The notes beneath the pieces were generated by a model that did not search any database, was not told where the DNA came from, and worked only from the letters and a program-made list of their open reading frames with translations. DNA of 64,000 nt from Plecoglossus altivelis (Eukaryota; Chordata; Actinopteri; Osmeriformes; Plecoglossidae), in assembly GCA_036571765.1 (NCBI GenBank), contig BROE01000022.1:3382221-3446220 (forward strand), written 5' to 3'. This document shows positions 34,566 through 45,602 of this stretch, piece after piece (the stretch's first letter is position 1; each line of letters starts with the position of its first letter). The position numbers and the translations under genes were made by a program.

Positions 34566-35323
34566 CTTAGCCTCTGCTGTTATCACCGCTGGCCCTACTG
34601 TTATCACCCCTTAGCCTCTGCTGTTATCACCCCTGGCCCTCTGATGTTATCACCCCTTAGCCTCTGCTGTTATCACCCATGGCCCTACTGTTATCACCCC
34701 TAGCCCTCTGCTGTTATCACCCCTAGCCCCTGCTGTTATCACCCCTAGCCCCTGCTGTTATCACCCCTAGCCCCTGCTGTTATCACCCCTAGCCCCTGCT
34801 GTTATCACCCCTAGCCCCTGCTGTTATCACCCCTAGCCCCTGCTGTTATCACCCCTAGCCCCTGCTGTTATCACCCCTAGCCCCTGCTGTTATCACCCCT
34901 AGCCCCTGCTGTTATCACCCCTAGCCCCTGCTGTTATCACCCCTAGCCCCTGCTGTTATCACCCCTAGCCCCTGCTGTTATCACCCCTGGCCCTCTGATG
35001 TTATCACCCCTTAGCCTCTGCTGTTATCACCCATGGCCCTACTGTTATCACCCCTTAGCCTCTGCTGTTATCACCCCTGGCCCCTGCTGTTATCACCCCT
35101 TAGCCTCTGCTGTTATCACCCCTGGCCCCTGCTGTTATCACCCCTTAGCCTCTGCTGTTATCACCCCTGGCCCCTGCTGTTATCACCCCTTAGCCTCTGC
35201 TGTTATCACCCATGGCCCTACTGTTATCACCCCTAGCCCTCTGCTGTTATCACCCCTGGCCCCTGCTGTTATCACCCCTAGCCCTCTGCTGTTATTACCT
35301 GTGGCCCTCTGATATTATCTGCT
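34566..35323. repeat. 22-bp minisatellite, about 34 copies, with a homogeneous core
   Basis: The unit is CCTAGCCCCTGCTGTTATCA plus two bases. From 34722 to 34985 twelve units are identical. The flanks carry variants (TTAGCCTCTG, TGGCCCTACTG, GATGTTATC), and the left flank (34629-34700) reappears at about 34984-35055. This indicates recent expansion or conversion of the core inside an older array. Confidence 0.96.
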
Positions 35324-35389
35324 ACTGAGGTACACTCAAAACAACTCAGGCCAATTTGACTTCTCGAATTGCTGGAATGCTAGAATAAT

Positions 35390-35680
35390 ATTTTTGCTTT
35401 GTTCACAAAGCCTGGTTCACATTTTCTCAATAAGATCTAAAACTTTGATCAAAGTTTATTGTTTCTTCAATAAAGAGTTTAAAAGCGCAAGCATTATTTT
35501 CATTTGCTAAAGCGGTGAATTCTTCACATTAATATGACCTAATAATCACTTGGAAGCAACGTAATTTGTTTCTTAAAATGGTTTTACAGTGGGGCTTTGA
35601 CAAAGCTTTATGAAAAATCAGACAAGAGTTCATTACTGAATGAAAGAAAATGCATTGAGCACATTTGAATAACTTTTATG
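35390..35680. promoter_or_regulatory. Candidate enhancer: three inverted CTTTG/CAAAG palindromes
   Basis: GCTTTGT-TC-ACAAAGC lies at 35396-35411, AAACTTTGATCAAAGTTT (a perfect 18-bp palindrome) at 35440-35457 and GCTTTG-A-CAAAGC at 35594-35606. CTTTGAT and CTTTGT are the cores bound by HMG-box factors (TCF/LEF, SOX), and each palindrome offers one site per strand. The surroundings are complex and A/T-rich with no ORF. Binding is inference. Confidence 0.4.
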
Positions 35681-38214
35681 TTGAGATCAAAAAGAATCAG
35701 ACAAAAGATTCCCTAGTTTGTTATATTTTTGCTTCTGCCACTTGCTTTTATGTCAGCAATCATTCTCAGCTCTGCCATTTACCTCAAGGGAATCAGAGAT
35801 CTGGTGAGATCATTCTTACATTTGACCTGAAGTTGAAATTGTCCTTCAGACTGTGACAAGTTACATCACAGCAGCAGGAACCCAGCTTTCTTAGAACCAC
35901 AGAGGGAGAATAATATTCATATCATTGCAGTGTTCAACAGGCAGCTCATGCCTGCTGTTATAACCTGATGTTACCACTTGCTCCTTTTCAACACTAAGCT
36001 GCAGGGCCTGGAAACAAGTGGGTCAAAATCAGCTGCTTTAACATCTACTGTTGCTGTCTGAGACACGCTGTCCGAGTCAGACTGTTGCTGCAGCTAATTC
36101 TGATGAGAAGAACAGCAGCATCTTGAATCAGCAGCAGATCTCACTGGCAGAAACAGTCTGTGTTGGTCACGCAACTTCATTCTACTGATTTATATGCGCG
36201 TTCGTTGAGGAAATTAATTTGGTCATAAATATAAACAAATGGAGTGAAACGTCACATTCAAGGATTTAGATCATCAACGTGTGCAGTTTCCAGAGGACAT
36301 TTCTGTGTTCGGTCAAGTTTAGAGATTTCTGAAGCTCACGTTAGTGTGTCACTGTGACCCCTACAGCAGCTACATTGGTCTCATGCGTGTTTGAAGTGTC
36401 ACACATGTAATGCACAGGTGTGCAAGCGCATGGACAGATGCACATTCTTCTAGCCTTGCCAAGCTACCTCTGAAGCCACAAATACAATAAACGGTAGACA
36501 GATATTTGCTTTAGGGAAATTTTCCTTTGGCTTCACACTACTGGTCTTACTGTAATGAGGTTTGTCAGAACGGCTAATTAAAAGCCTTCATCAACCTGGA
36601 CTGTCCAGCCCTCCCTCGCTCTCCCTCAGGCAAGCTGAATCTGATTTTATGATCAGGGGAGAAATGACTGTCAATGTGCTCGGTCTGCAGCTTTGAGCTT
36701 TTACATTTCTGTGTAAAATGAAGGGATGTTGATCATTGCTGGTTACTAGACTGCACCATGTAGTCTTGTGAAGCTGCTAAAACAGGGCTCATTATTACAG
36801 TGGTGGGATTTGCTAGATAGAATGATTTTATTTTCTCTTTTTTACGCAATGTAAAAATTGTCATAACACAGAGACACATTCAACCCTGACAAGGAAAATA
36901 AGCAAAACACCTGTCTGAGTAGATAGCACAGCCTGTATGTGGTGAAATGACAACAGATGCTGTCTTTACTTTGACATCTCCCTCGCCTATCATTGCCCCC
37001 TTCCAACCTTTCATCTCTTTCTGATGCAATTAGACTACATGGCATATGACAACAGTAGAGATATCTGTGAAGCTTTCAGTCCTCCAAGATCTGGAGTAAG
37101 GACCTCTAATAATGTTCTGCTGCCCCCAGCAGCTGTCTGTCTGACAGTGTCTGCCTCTTGAGTGGATACTGATGATGTGTTGGTATAAGTTATCCTCATC
37201 ACAGGGTGACAGACTATCACTCATGATAGCTTCAAATGGTAAGACAGTGGGAGTACTTCTCATGTCATAACACCTCCCTGGTCAGAACAGCCAGATGATC
37301 AAACTAATCTGGTCCCAGTCTGGCACCAGCCTCACAATGTCTACACGATAAATGACATCCACTCGAAATGAATTAAGTTGTGAGATGACACCAAGCAGGG
37401 CTGTTGGAGGTTGTCCCCCGAGCCATGGAGAAGGGCATGGATCGGGACAGGGCGCAGAGGGGCTGTGGCTACAAGCCCAGCCAGGCAGCATGCCTTGCTG
37501 TGTCTCATAAAGAAGAAGAACATCCGCAGCGTGTGACTTCCCACACACAGCGTCCGAGCTGGATGTTGTCATTGCTAAGGCACCCTGGGAGATTGATGAT
37601 TGATGATGGGGTGAATAATGGTTCAGAAATAAATCAAGTGGACGAGGAGTAACTGGTCAAGTGGAGGGGGGTTCTTGGAGGGAGGGGGAACTACCCATTT
37701 TACTGAACTTGATAATGTTCCCAAAGATACCCCATTGTTCTCCTGAGGTGCAACGTACCTTGGTGCATTTTTGAGCTGCAGTTTCTGAGCTTAAGATACA
37801 CACATCAAGGTATCCAGCTGTCCTGTCTGTATTCTCCGTAAAGGTCTAATAAGGTAGGATGGACAGGATGGAAAAGTCTGTAAACCATCTTATAGATCAG
37901 TTTGGACACATATTTTCTCCCAAACTACTCACTTTCATCCCCCTTTTCAGTTTTCTTGGTTATTGTTTGTTGTTACTCCCTTCCTCCCAATCCTCCTTTT
38001 CACTCCTTACATCTGTCATCTAGGACAAAGAAACAGCCACTGGCAGGCACAGATGTATGCTGGCAGATTTGTGGCGTTCATCAGGCAGAGAGGAGAACAG
38101 AAAGAATGAGGTCAAGTGTTCACTAGTCTGTTCTCATAGTGTTTCCTTCTGGCTGTGAAATCTTTTCAAAAAACTGCATTCCACATGTGTATCGAGCAGG
38201 AACGCTCAGGGCTC
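35681..38214. other. Unique intergenic DNA, no gene seen
   Basis: Complex sequence throughout. 36170-36260 holds ATGCGCGTTCGTTGAGG next to AATTAATTTGG and could be regulatory. Frames up to 96 codons (37282-37572 minus) lack recognisable features. Confidence 0.45.
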
Positions 38215-38866
38215 CCTCTCCTGATCTCAGGACTCTATCCTGATCTCAGGGCTCTCTCTCCTGATCTCAGGACTCTCTCTTCTCCTGTCTCAGGGGTCTC
38301 TTTGCTCCTGATTCTCAGGGTCTTCTCTCTCTCCTCCAGATTCAGGACTGTCTCTATTCAGGGCTCTTCTCTATCTCCGGGCTATCTCTTCCTGATCTCA
38401 GGGGTCTCTTTCTCTCCTGTTAGGTCTCTTGCTCCTGATCTAGGGCTCTCTCTCCTGATATGCAGGGATCTTTCTCTCTCTCTGATTCTAGGGACTCTCT
38501 CCTGATTCAGGACTTCACTCTCATCGCTGATCTCATAGGGCTTTCTCTTCTCCGTGATCTCAGATTCTCTCTCTCCTGATCTCAGGGATCTCTCTCTCTC
38601 CTGATCTCAGGACTCTCTCCTGATCTCAGGGATCTCTCTCTCTCCTGATCTCAGGACTCTCTCCTGATCTCAGGACTCTCTCCTGATCCCAGGACTCTCT
38701 CCTGATCTCAGCTCTCTCTCCTGATCTCAGGACTCTCTCTCTCCTGATCTCAGGGCTCTCTCTCCTGATCTCAGGGCTCTCTCTCTCCTGATCTCAGGAC
38801 TCTCTCTCTCCTGATCTTAGTGCTCTCTCTCCTGATCTCAGGGCTCTCTTTCTCCTGATCTCAGGC
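38215..38866. repeat. CT-rich minisatellite, about 19-22-bp unit
   Basis: Units of CTCTCTCCTGATCTCAGG with ACT/GCT variants. The 5' third is degenerate (TTCAGGGTCTTC, TCTCCGGGCT) and the 3' two-thirds is more regular. Confidence 0.93.
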
Positions 38867-38979
38867 CTGGGATGTGTCCACAGCACATGCTGCATCTCAG
38901 GTGTCATTTCATTGGATTATGTTACAGAGGAGACAGAACTGACATGTTGCTCTGGCATGATCATGCTGACCATTATGTG

Positions 38980-39205
38980 GAGGTGCACATGTGTGTGGAT
39001 ATGATTGTGTCTGAATGCATAAGGTTGCATGTGTGTGGATACGATTGTGTGTGAATGCATGAGGTTGCATGTGTGTGGATATGATGGTGTGTGAATGCAT
39101 GGGGTTGCATGCGTATAGATATGATTGTGTGTGAATGCATGAGGTTGCATGTGAGTGGTTGTGATTGTGTGTGAATGTATGAGATTGCATGTGTGTGAAC
39201 ATGTA
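38980..39205. repeat. 40-bp minisatellite, about 5.5 copies
   Basis: Units start GATTGTGTGTGAATGCATGA and continue GGTTGCATGTGTGTGGATAT, at 39003, 39043, 39083, 39123 and 39163. Each holds an alternating-purine/pyrimidine GCATGTGTGTG stretch. Confidence 0.95.
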
Positions 39206-39916
39206 ATGTGTACACATACACAGGTTTGTATCAAAGTTGGATACAGAATGGTAATCAGGCATGGTGTTGCTGTACAGGGCCCTCTCCTGTTTATGAGCAC
39301 ATTCATGAGAGGGAGGGGAACAAGCTGAGAGTGAACCACAGACAGCCAGTGTTATCTTTTACAGGCCTCGGATTTATACTAGCAGGTGACTTATTACATA
39401 ATCAATAAGACCAGGTGATATATCAGTGGTTAATAAAAATATATAGAGCTTGGCAACCTGCAGAGGTAACACACTTATGGTTTTTCACATAAAATGCTCT
39501 ATAAACATTTTGACTTCATGTGAATGTCATAGCGACCTTTGTTTATGGAACAAAATGGAGAAGGTGAGATGATTTCATTGAAGGTTTTATATGAGGGGCA
39601 GCTTTTACCTTCTTTGTAATGTTCTCAAATGTGTTCTTCTTTTGGTCTAAAATCGTTTCCAACTCAGTCTAGCTGTGTGTTAGGATCTGGTCAGACCAGG
39701 TTGGGGTTAGGGCCTGCTCTTCTGTAATGACCTTCCGGGTGACCTTCCGATCCCAGACAGAACTGCTGGAGGCATTAGAGGCAGGCAGCCCTGGGGGAGG
39801 CAGGGTTGAGGAGAGGCAGAGGGCAGGAAGGGGATGTGTCTGAATGGTAAATTACCCTCAGACATAAAGTACCTGAGCGGCAGGGGAGGGTGGATTGTTT
39901 GCTGTTAAGAGGAGAC
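39206..39916. other. Unique intergenic DNA, no gene seen
   Basis: Complex sequence, GC-rich after 39700 (CCTGGGGGAGGCAGGG), with no gene-like frame. Confidence 0.5.
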
Positions 39917-40577
39917 ATTCAGACTGTTCCCCCCTGGGCTGCAGGCGGGGGGCAGGAGTGCCCACACCACACACACATACACACACACACATACACACAC
40001 ATACACACACACACAGACACATTCAGACTGTCCCCCCCTGGGCTGCAGGCGGGGGGCAGGAGTGTGTGTGTGTCTGTGTGTGGGGGGGGGGGGGGTTGGG
40101 ACTGGAAGGCCCCGCACCACATACACACAGACACACGCACACAGACACACATAACACACACACACAGACACACATTCACATACACACTGACACACACACA
40201 CACACATTACACAGTAACACAAATTCACAGACCACATGAACACACACACATACACACGTACGCACACACATTACACACATACAACACAGAAACACAGACA
40301 CCAGACACGCTACAACACACAGGGATTTCCTGTTGGTGAAGCACGTAATGCACTGGGTTACTGATCTTCAGGTGATCTGTGGAGGATCCTTCTCCCCTGT
40401 CCTCACACACACACACACACAAACACACACCACTACACACACACTGTTACACACATAAAAAACACACAACTACACACACACATAAACACACACCACTACA
40501 CACACACTGTCACACACATAAACACACACCACTATACACACATACACACCACTAGACACACACACCAGCTCACACAA
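39917..40577. repeat. Direct duplication within CA/GT repeats, with a poly-G tract
   Basis: A segment of about 43 bp (ATTCAGACTGT, CCCCCTGGGCTGCAGG, CGGGGGGCAGGAGTG) occurs at 39917 and again at 40021. CA repeat lies between the copies and GT after the second. A run of 14 G follows at 40082-40095, then long interrupted CA from about 40110 to 40310 and from 40404 to 40577. Confidence 0.92.
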
Positions 40578-41809
40578 ACACCATCACACATATTCCCACA
40601 CATTGTCACATTCACCGCCAGATGTGAACACTCAAGGTAACATATATGCCCACACACAGATCATTTAACACACCCACAGTTAACATTCATACAGTGAGAT
40701 TTGTCGCTTACATCCACCATAGCTAAAAAAAAACCCAAACCCCTCTCAAACCCCATCAATATGCATACTAAGAGATTTACACACAAAAAGGTTGAACATT
40801 CACACTCTCATGCAATCATACACATGGACAAACACAAGCACACACATACTGGGGGTGGTATCTCAAGAAGATATTTTCTTGATTTGCTCTTGATTGCTAC
40901 AGCAAACATTTGGCAGTGAGAGGACAGTGTAGAATCATACAAATATACACATGCACACACACATTCAGATCTGCAGCACTATTAACCATTATCTCATCAA
41001 AATTGATTCTTTGATACGAGTTGAATAGTGCTCTCCACGCCTCCGCGTTTGTTTCCACAGGATGCAAGTCTGGCTCCACATTTGACAACAGTACAAGAAT
41101 AAACACATATGGCTTTAGCCAGAGTCATTTGTTTGGGAAATCTACTGTTTCTCTCCTCCAGTACACCCAGCCATTCACATTTCAAATAAACACACAGACA
41201 CAGAATAGCTGGAAGATTAAAGGGCAGAATGTTGATGTGTTTTAAAGTTCAAGACAGAGCAGAGGACCACGTAAGAGAGTGAAGGAGGGTAGACATCAAC
41301 CAGCAACAGACCAGCAGACCAGCAACACAGCTCTACAACAGACAGACCAGCCTGGACCAGCAACACAGCTCTACAACAGACAGGCTCTCATGAAGAGGGC
41401 TTTCAGCACCATGGACAGCTCTAGTCTGCTCAGCCTGCCATCAGCACCAGGGACAGCAACACTTCTTGACTCCCATGGTGATGTCACTGTGAGTGGACAT
41501 GATTATAAACAGGAGGCTAATGCAGTACTTCAGAGGGACCTGAATGAGGGTCTTATAGACTGGGTTGATTGTTTTTTCAACCATATGTCAGACATCTATG
41601 AAAAGACCTGTCAGATGTCAATTTAACAACTGATTATGTATAATCTGTACCTTCACATAATGCAGCTACTGCATTGCCATACTGTTTACTGTTTTAGAAA
41701 TATATTTCTAAGTAGGTATAAAAGCTTTTTCTGTTTTCACACTTTCATCTGCATCTAACAATCACAGACATTCACCCACATCAAGCCCCCCCTCTCCTGC
41801 CACACACAC
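40578..41809. other. Unique intergenic DNA, one unrecognised 115-codon frame
   Basis: The plus-strand frame 41279-41626 (115 codons) starts in a small direct duplication (ACCAGCAACACAGCTCTACA twice). Its C-terminal two-thirds is free of simple repeat and has ordinary amino-acid composition, but I recognise no family and see no splice or promoter context. It is more likely chance than a gene. Confidence 0.3.
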
Positions 41810-42063
41810 ACATTTGCACGACACACCACACACAACACACACACACATGCACACACACACACACCACCAGACACACACACACACACAACACACCACACCA
41901 CACACACACACACCATGCACCACACACATAACACAACACACACACACACACTCACACTCACACACATGCACACACACTACACACACGACTACACACACAC
42001 ACACCACACACACACCACACACCAATACTCACACATACACCACATGCACACACTACACACACG
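41810..42063. repeat. Interrupted (CA)n, copy 1 of the duplicated locus
   Basis: CA runs with frequent CACCACAC and CATGCAC interruptions. It adjoins the duplicated unique block on its right. Confidence 0.92.
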
Positions 42064-42658
42064 TACTGCTCTTAGATTATGCCTCATCAGCTTTTACAGA
42101 GGAGGAAAATCAACAGTAAATGCATTATCAGGACAATCAAAGCATAGCAGCCTGGAGTAGAGCGGTGGGGGCTGAGGGCCTTCTGGTGGAGAGGGAGGGA
42201 GGAAGGTATATTTTTAGAGAGTGGAGGTTTGTTATGACTTGCTACACTTCTCCTGCACTTCTCCGCTTTCGTAAAAGAGGGTCTGTTTATTAATTTTGCG
42301 GGCAGTGCTGTGAGAAAGGACCATCCAGAGCAGTGGTGACACTAGATCACTGTGTCCTGTGCTGGAACAGATCACTGTGTCCTGTACTGGAACAGATCAC
42401 TGTGTCCTGTACTGGATCAGATCACTGCGTCCTGTACTGGATCAGATCACTGTGTCCTGTACTGGATCAGATCACTGTGTCCTGTACTGGAGCAGATCAC
42501 TGTGTCCTGTACTGGATCAGATCACTGTGTCCTGTACTGGATCAGATCACTGTGTCCTGTACTGGAGCAGATCACTGTGTCCTGTACTGGAACAGATCAC
42601 TGTGTCTTGTATTTGCAGCCATCTGGACCAAGGCCGATACATCAGTCATGAATGGCTG
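42064..42658. repeat. Segmental tandem duplication, copy 1, containing a 10-unit VNTR
   Basis: Unique sequence from about 42075 (TCATCAGCTTT, ACAGAGGA) to GAATGGCTGT at 42658 is repeated at 42826-43265. Inside, the 25-bp unit ATCACTGTGTCCTGTACTGG plus ATCAG/AACAG/AGCAG has ten full copies (42346-42595), then a partial unit. ORFs of 100-238 codons here arise from the VNTR and the adjoining CA run. Confidence 0.95.
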
Positions 42659-42825
42659 TCACACACACACACACACACACATGCACACACACATACACAC
42701 ACACACACACACACACTCACACTCACACACATGCACACACACATACACACACGCACTCACACACACACACTCACACACACACACACACACACTCACACAT
42801 ACACACATGCACACACACATACACT
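42659..42825. repeat. (CA)n with CTCACA interruptions, copy 2 left flank
   Basis: CA run directly joined to copy 1, equivalent to the CA tract left of copy 1. Confidence 0.93.
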
Positions 42826-43265
42826 CTGCTCTAGTTATTCCTCATCAGCTTTACAGAGGAAGGGAAATCAACAGTAAATGCATTCAGGAAATCAAAGCAG
42901 CAGCCTGGAGTATGAGCGGTGGGGGGCTGAGGGCCTCTGGGCTGGAGAGGGAGGGAGGAAGGTATATTTTTAGAGAGTGGAGGTTTGTTATGACTTGCTA
43001 CACTTCTCCTGCACTTCTCCGCTTTCGTAAAAGAGGGTCTGTTTATTAATTTTGCGGGCAGTGCTGTGAGAAAGGACCATCCAGAGCAGTGGTGACACTA
43101 GATCACTGTGTCCTGTGCTGGAACAGATCACTGTGTCCTGTACTGGATCAGATCACTGTGTCCTGTACTGGAGCAGATCACTGTGTCCTGTACTGGAACA
43201 GATCACTGTGTCTTGTATTTGCAGCCATCTGGACCAAGGCCGATACATCAGTCATGAATGGCTGT
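42826..43265. repeat. Segmental tandem duplication, copy 2, containing a 4-unit VNTR
   Basis: Matches copy 1 at an offset of 756 bp before the VNTR and 606 bp after it. The 150-bp difference equals six missing 25-bp units (four full copies, 43102-43201). The stretch from AGAGAGTGGAGGTTTG to the VNTR is virtually identical to copy 1, while the first ~140 bp carry small indels. Confidence 0.95.
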
Positions 43266-43517
43266 ACCAGTGGCATTCATAATTCCACAATCTTACCCTT
43301 TATCATATTCCTGTGAATATGCATTTAAGGATGGGGGTTTGGATAATGGTGGTCAGATGTTCTGATGTTTAAAGAAGCACTGGCCCTGTAAGCTGGGGAC
43401 GTGTAACTGCAGACTGACCCACACTCACTCGCTCACTTACTGTCAACCTCATGCAGAGTCGCAAATTGAGTCATTATGGGGACAGAGGGTTCAGATGCCA
43501 TTTACTGCTGGGCAGGG
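43266..43517. other. Unique spacer, no gene seen
   Basis: Short complex stretch between the duplicated locus and a GT repeat. Confidence 0.5.
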
Positions 43518-43600
43518 GAGTGTGTGTGTGTGTGTGTGTGTGAGTGAGTGTATCTGTGAGAGTGTGTGAGAGTGTGTTAGTGTGTGTCTGGATAGGGTCA
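43518..43600. repeat. Interrupted (GT)n
   Basis: GT run followed by GTGAGAGT-type units. Confidence 0.9.
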
Positions 43601-43949
43601 GTGTATTAAGGTATTTGTGTTTGTGTGAGGGGCGGTCCTCCTGGCTGGGACAGAACAGGCTCCAACCCCTGCTGAGCAGAGGACCACTATTTTCTCCCTC
43701 GCAATATGGCCGCCTGATGCGCTGGTTGCCTACAAACATTCATTAGAGAAAGGTTACCTTGCAGCTCCGCTGGCCAGCTGGCTGGAGGGCGGCACAGAGA
43801 GTGGGGCAGAGAACACTGGGGGAGACGACTTTTGTGGCAATTTAATAGTGTCTCTTTTTTCCATTCCGGCCAAATGCTTTAATTTGAAAAGGTCACCTCT
43901 ACACCTCCTGCACTTTTTAGGCCTTCCACTTCCCTTTTTTCCAGAGAGA
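43601..43949. other. Unique spacer, no gene seen
   Basis: Contains TGGCAATTTAATAGTGTC and AAATGCTTTAATTTGAAAAGG, A/T-rich and complex, directly before the CTG array. Confidence 0.45.
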
Positions 43950-45602
43950 CTCTCCTGCTACTCTGCTGCTCTGCTCTGCTGCTCTGCTGCTGCTCTGCTG
44001 CTCTGCTCAACTGCTGCTCTACTCTACTGCTGCTCTACTGCTCGGCTCTGCTAATCTGCTGCTCTGCTCTGCTGCTGCTCTGCTGTTCAACTTCCTGTTG
44101 CTCTGCTGTTCAACTTCCTGTTGCTCTGCTGTTCAACTTCCTGTTGCTCTGCTGCTCTGCTGCTGCTCTGCTCTGCTGCTCTACTGCTGCTCTACTGCTT
44201 CTCTACTGCTGCTCTACTGCTTCTCTACTGCTGCTCTACTGCTCGGCTCTGCTAATCTGCTGCTCTGCTCTACTGCTCTGCTCTGCTGCTCTCCTGGCTG
44301 CTCTATGGCTCTGCTGTGTGTCTGCTGTGCTGGCTGCCTGTGGCTGCTCTGCTCTGCTGTTCTGCTGCTCTGCTGCTCTGCTCTGCTCTGCTGCTGCTTT
44401 GCTGCTGCTTTACTCTGCTGCTGCTCTGCTCTGCTCTGCTCTGCTCTGCTGCTGCTTTACTCTGCTGCTCTGCTCTGCTCCTCAACCCTCCTGATGTTGT
44501 CAAACATTACTAGCATCTCCCCTCTGCTCTGCTCTGCTCTGCTCTGCTGATCTGCTCTGCTGCTGCTTTACTCTGCTGCTGCTTTACTCTGCTGCTCTGC
44601 TCTGCTCTGGGCTCATTTGCTCTGCTGCTGCCTTTCTGCTGTGCTCTACTGTGCTGTGCTCTGCTCTGCTCTGCTGCTGCTTTGCTGCTGCTCTGCTGCT
44701 GCTCTGCTCTGCTGCTCAACTGCTGCTCTACTGCTCGGCTCTGCTAATCTGCTGCTCTGCTCTACTGCTGCTCTGCTGCTCTGCTCTACTGCTGCTCTGC
44801 TCTGCTGCTCTGCTGCTGCTCTGCTGCTCTGCTGCTGCTCTGCTGCTCTGCTGCTGCTCTGCTCTGCTGCTCTGCTCAACTGCTGCTCTACTCTACTGCT
44901 GCTCTACTGCTCGGCTCTGCTAATCTGCTGCTCTGCTCTACTGCTGCTCTGCTGCTCTGCTGCTGCTCTACTGCTGCTCTGCTGCTGTGCTGCTGCTGTG
45001 CTGCTGCTGTGCTGCTCTGCTCTGCTGCTCTGCTGCTGCTCTGCTGCTGCTCTGCTGCTGCTTTACTCTGCTGCTGCTCTGCTCTGCTGCTCTGCTCTGC
45101 TGCTGCTCTGCTGCTCTGCTCTGCTGCTGCTTTACTCTGCTGCTGCTTTACTCTGCTGCTGCTCTGCTCTGCTGCTCTGCTCTGCTGCTGCTTTGCTGCT
45201 GCTGCTCTACTCTGCTGCTGCTCTACTCTGCTCTGCTGCTGCTTTGCTGATACTCTGCTGCTGCTCTGCTGCTCTGCTGCTGCTTTACTCTGCTGCTCTG
45301 CTGCTGCTCTGCTGCTGCTTTGCTGCTACTCTGCTGCTACTCTACTGCTGCTTTGCTGCTCTGCTGCTCTGCTGCTACTCTACTGCTGCTTTGCTGCTCT
45401 GCTGCTCTGCTGCTGCCCTGCTGCTGCTTTACTCTGCTGCTCTGCTCTGCTCTACTCTGCTGCTGCTCTACTCTGCTCTGCTGCTGCTTTGCTGCTGCTT
45501 TACTCTGCTGCTGCTCTGCTGCTGCTCTGCTGCTGCTCTGCTGCTACTCTACTGCTGCTTTACTCTGCTGCTCTGCTGCTCTGCTCTGCCGCTCTGCTCT
45601 GT
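43950..45602. repeat. 1.65-kb CTG / CTCTG array
   Basis: The array mixes TGC (3-bp) and TGCTC (5-bp) units, with TTTAC, TACTC and CAAC variants, and covers about 1.65 kb. Larger modules recur: CTACTGCTCGGCTCTGCTAA with neighbours appears near 44036, 44238, 44727 and 44904. A short unique interruption lies at 44484-44520. Frames of up to 333 codons made of Leu/Cys/Ser/Ala (plus) or Ser/Arg/Ala/Glu/Gln (minus) are repeat by-products. CAG/CTG strands are known to fold into hairpins. Confidence 0.96.

Noticed and set aside
42333..43049. 238-codon ORF with CVLYW repeats
   Set aside because: Product of the 25-bp VNTR and the CA tract of the duplicated locus; the frame cycles with the VNTR.
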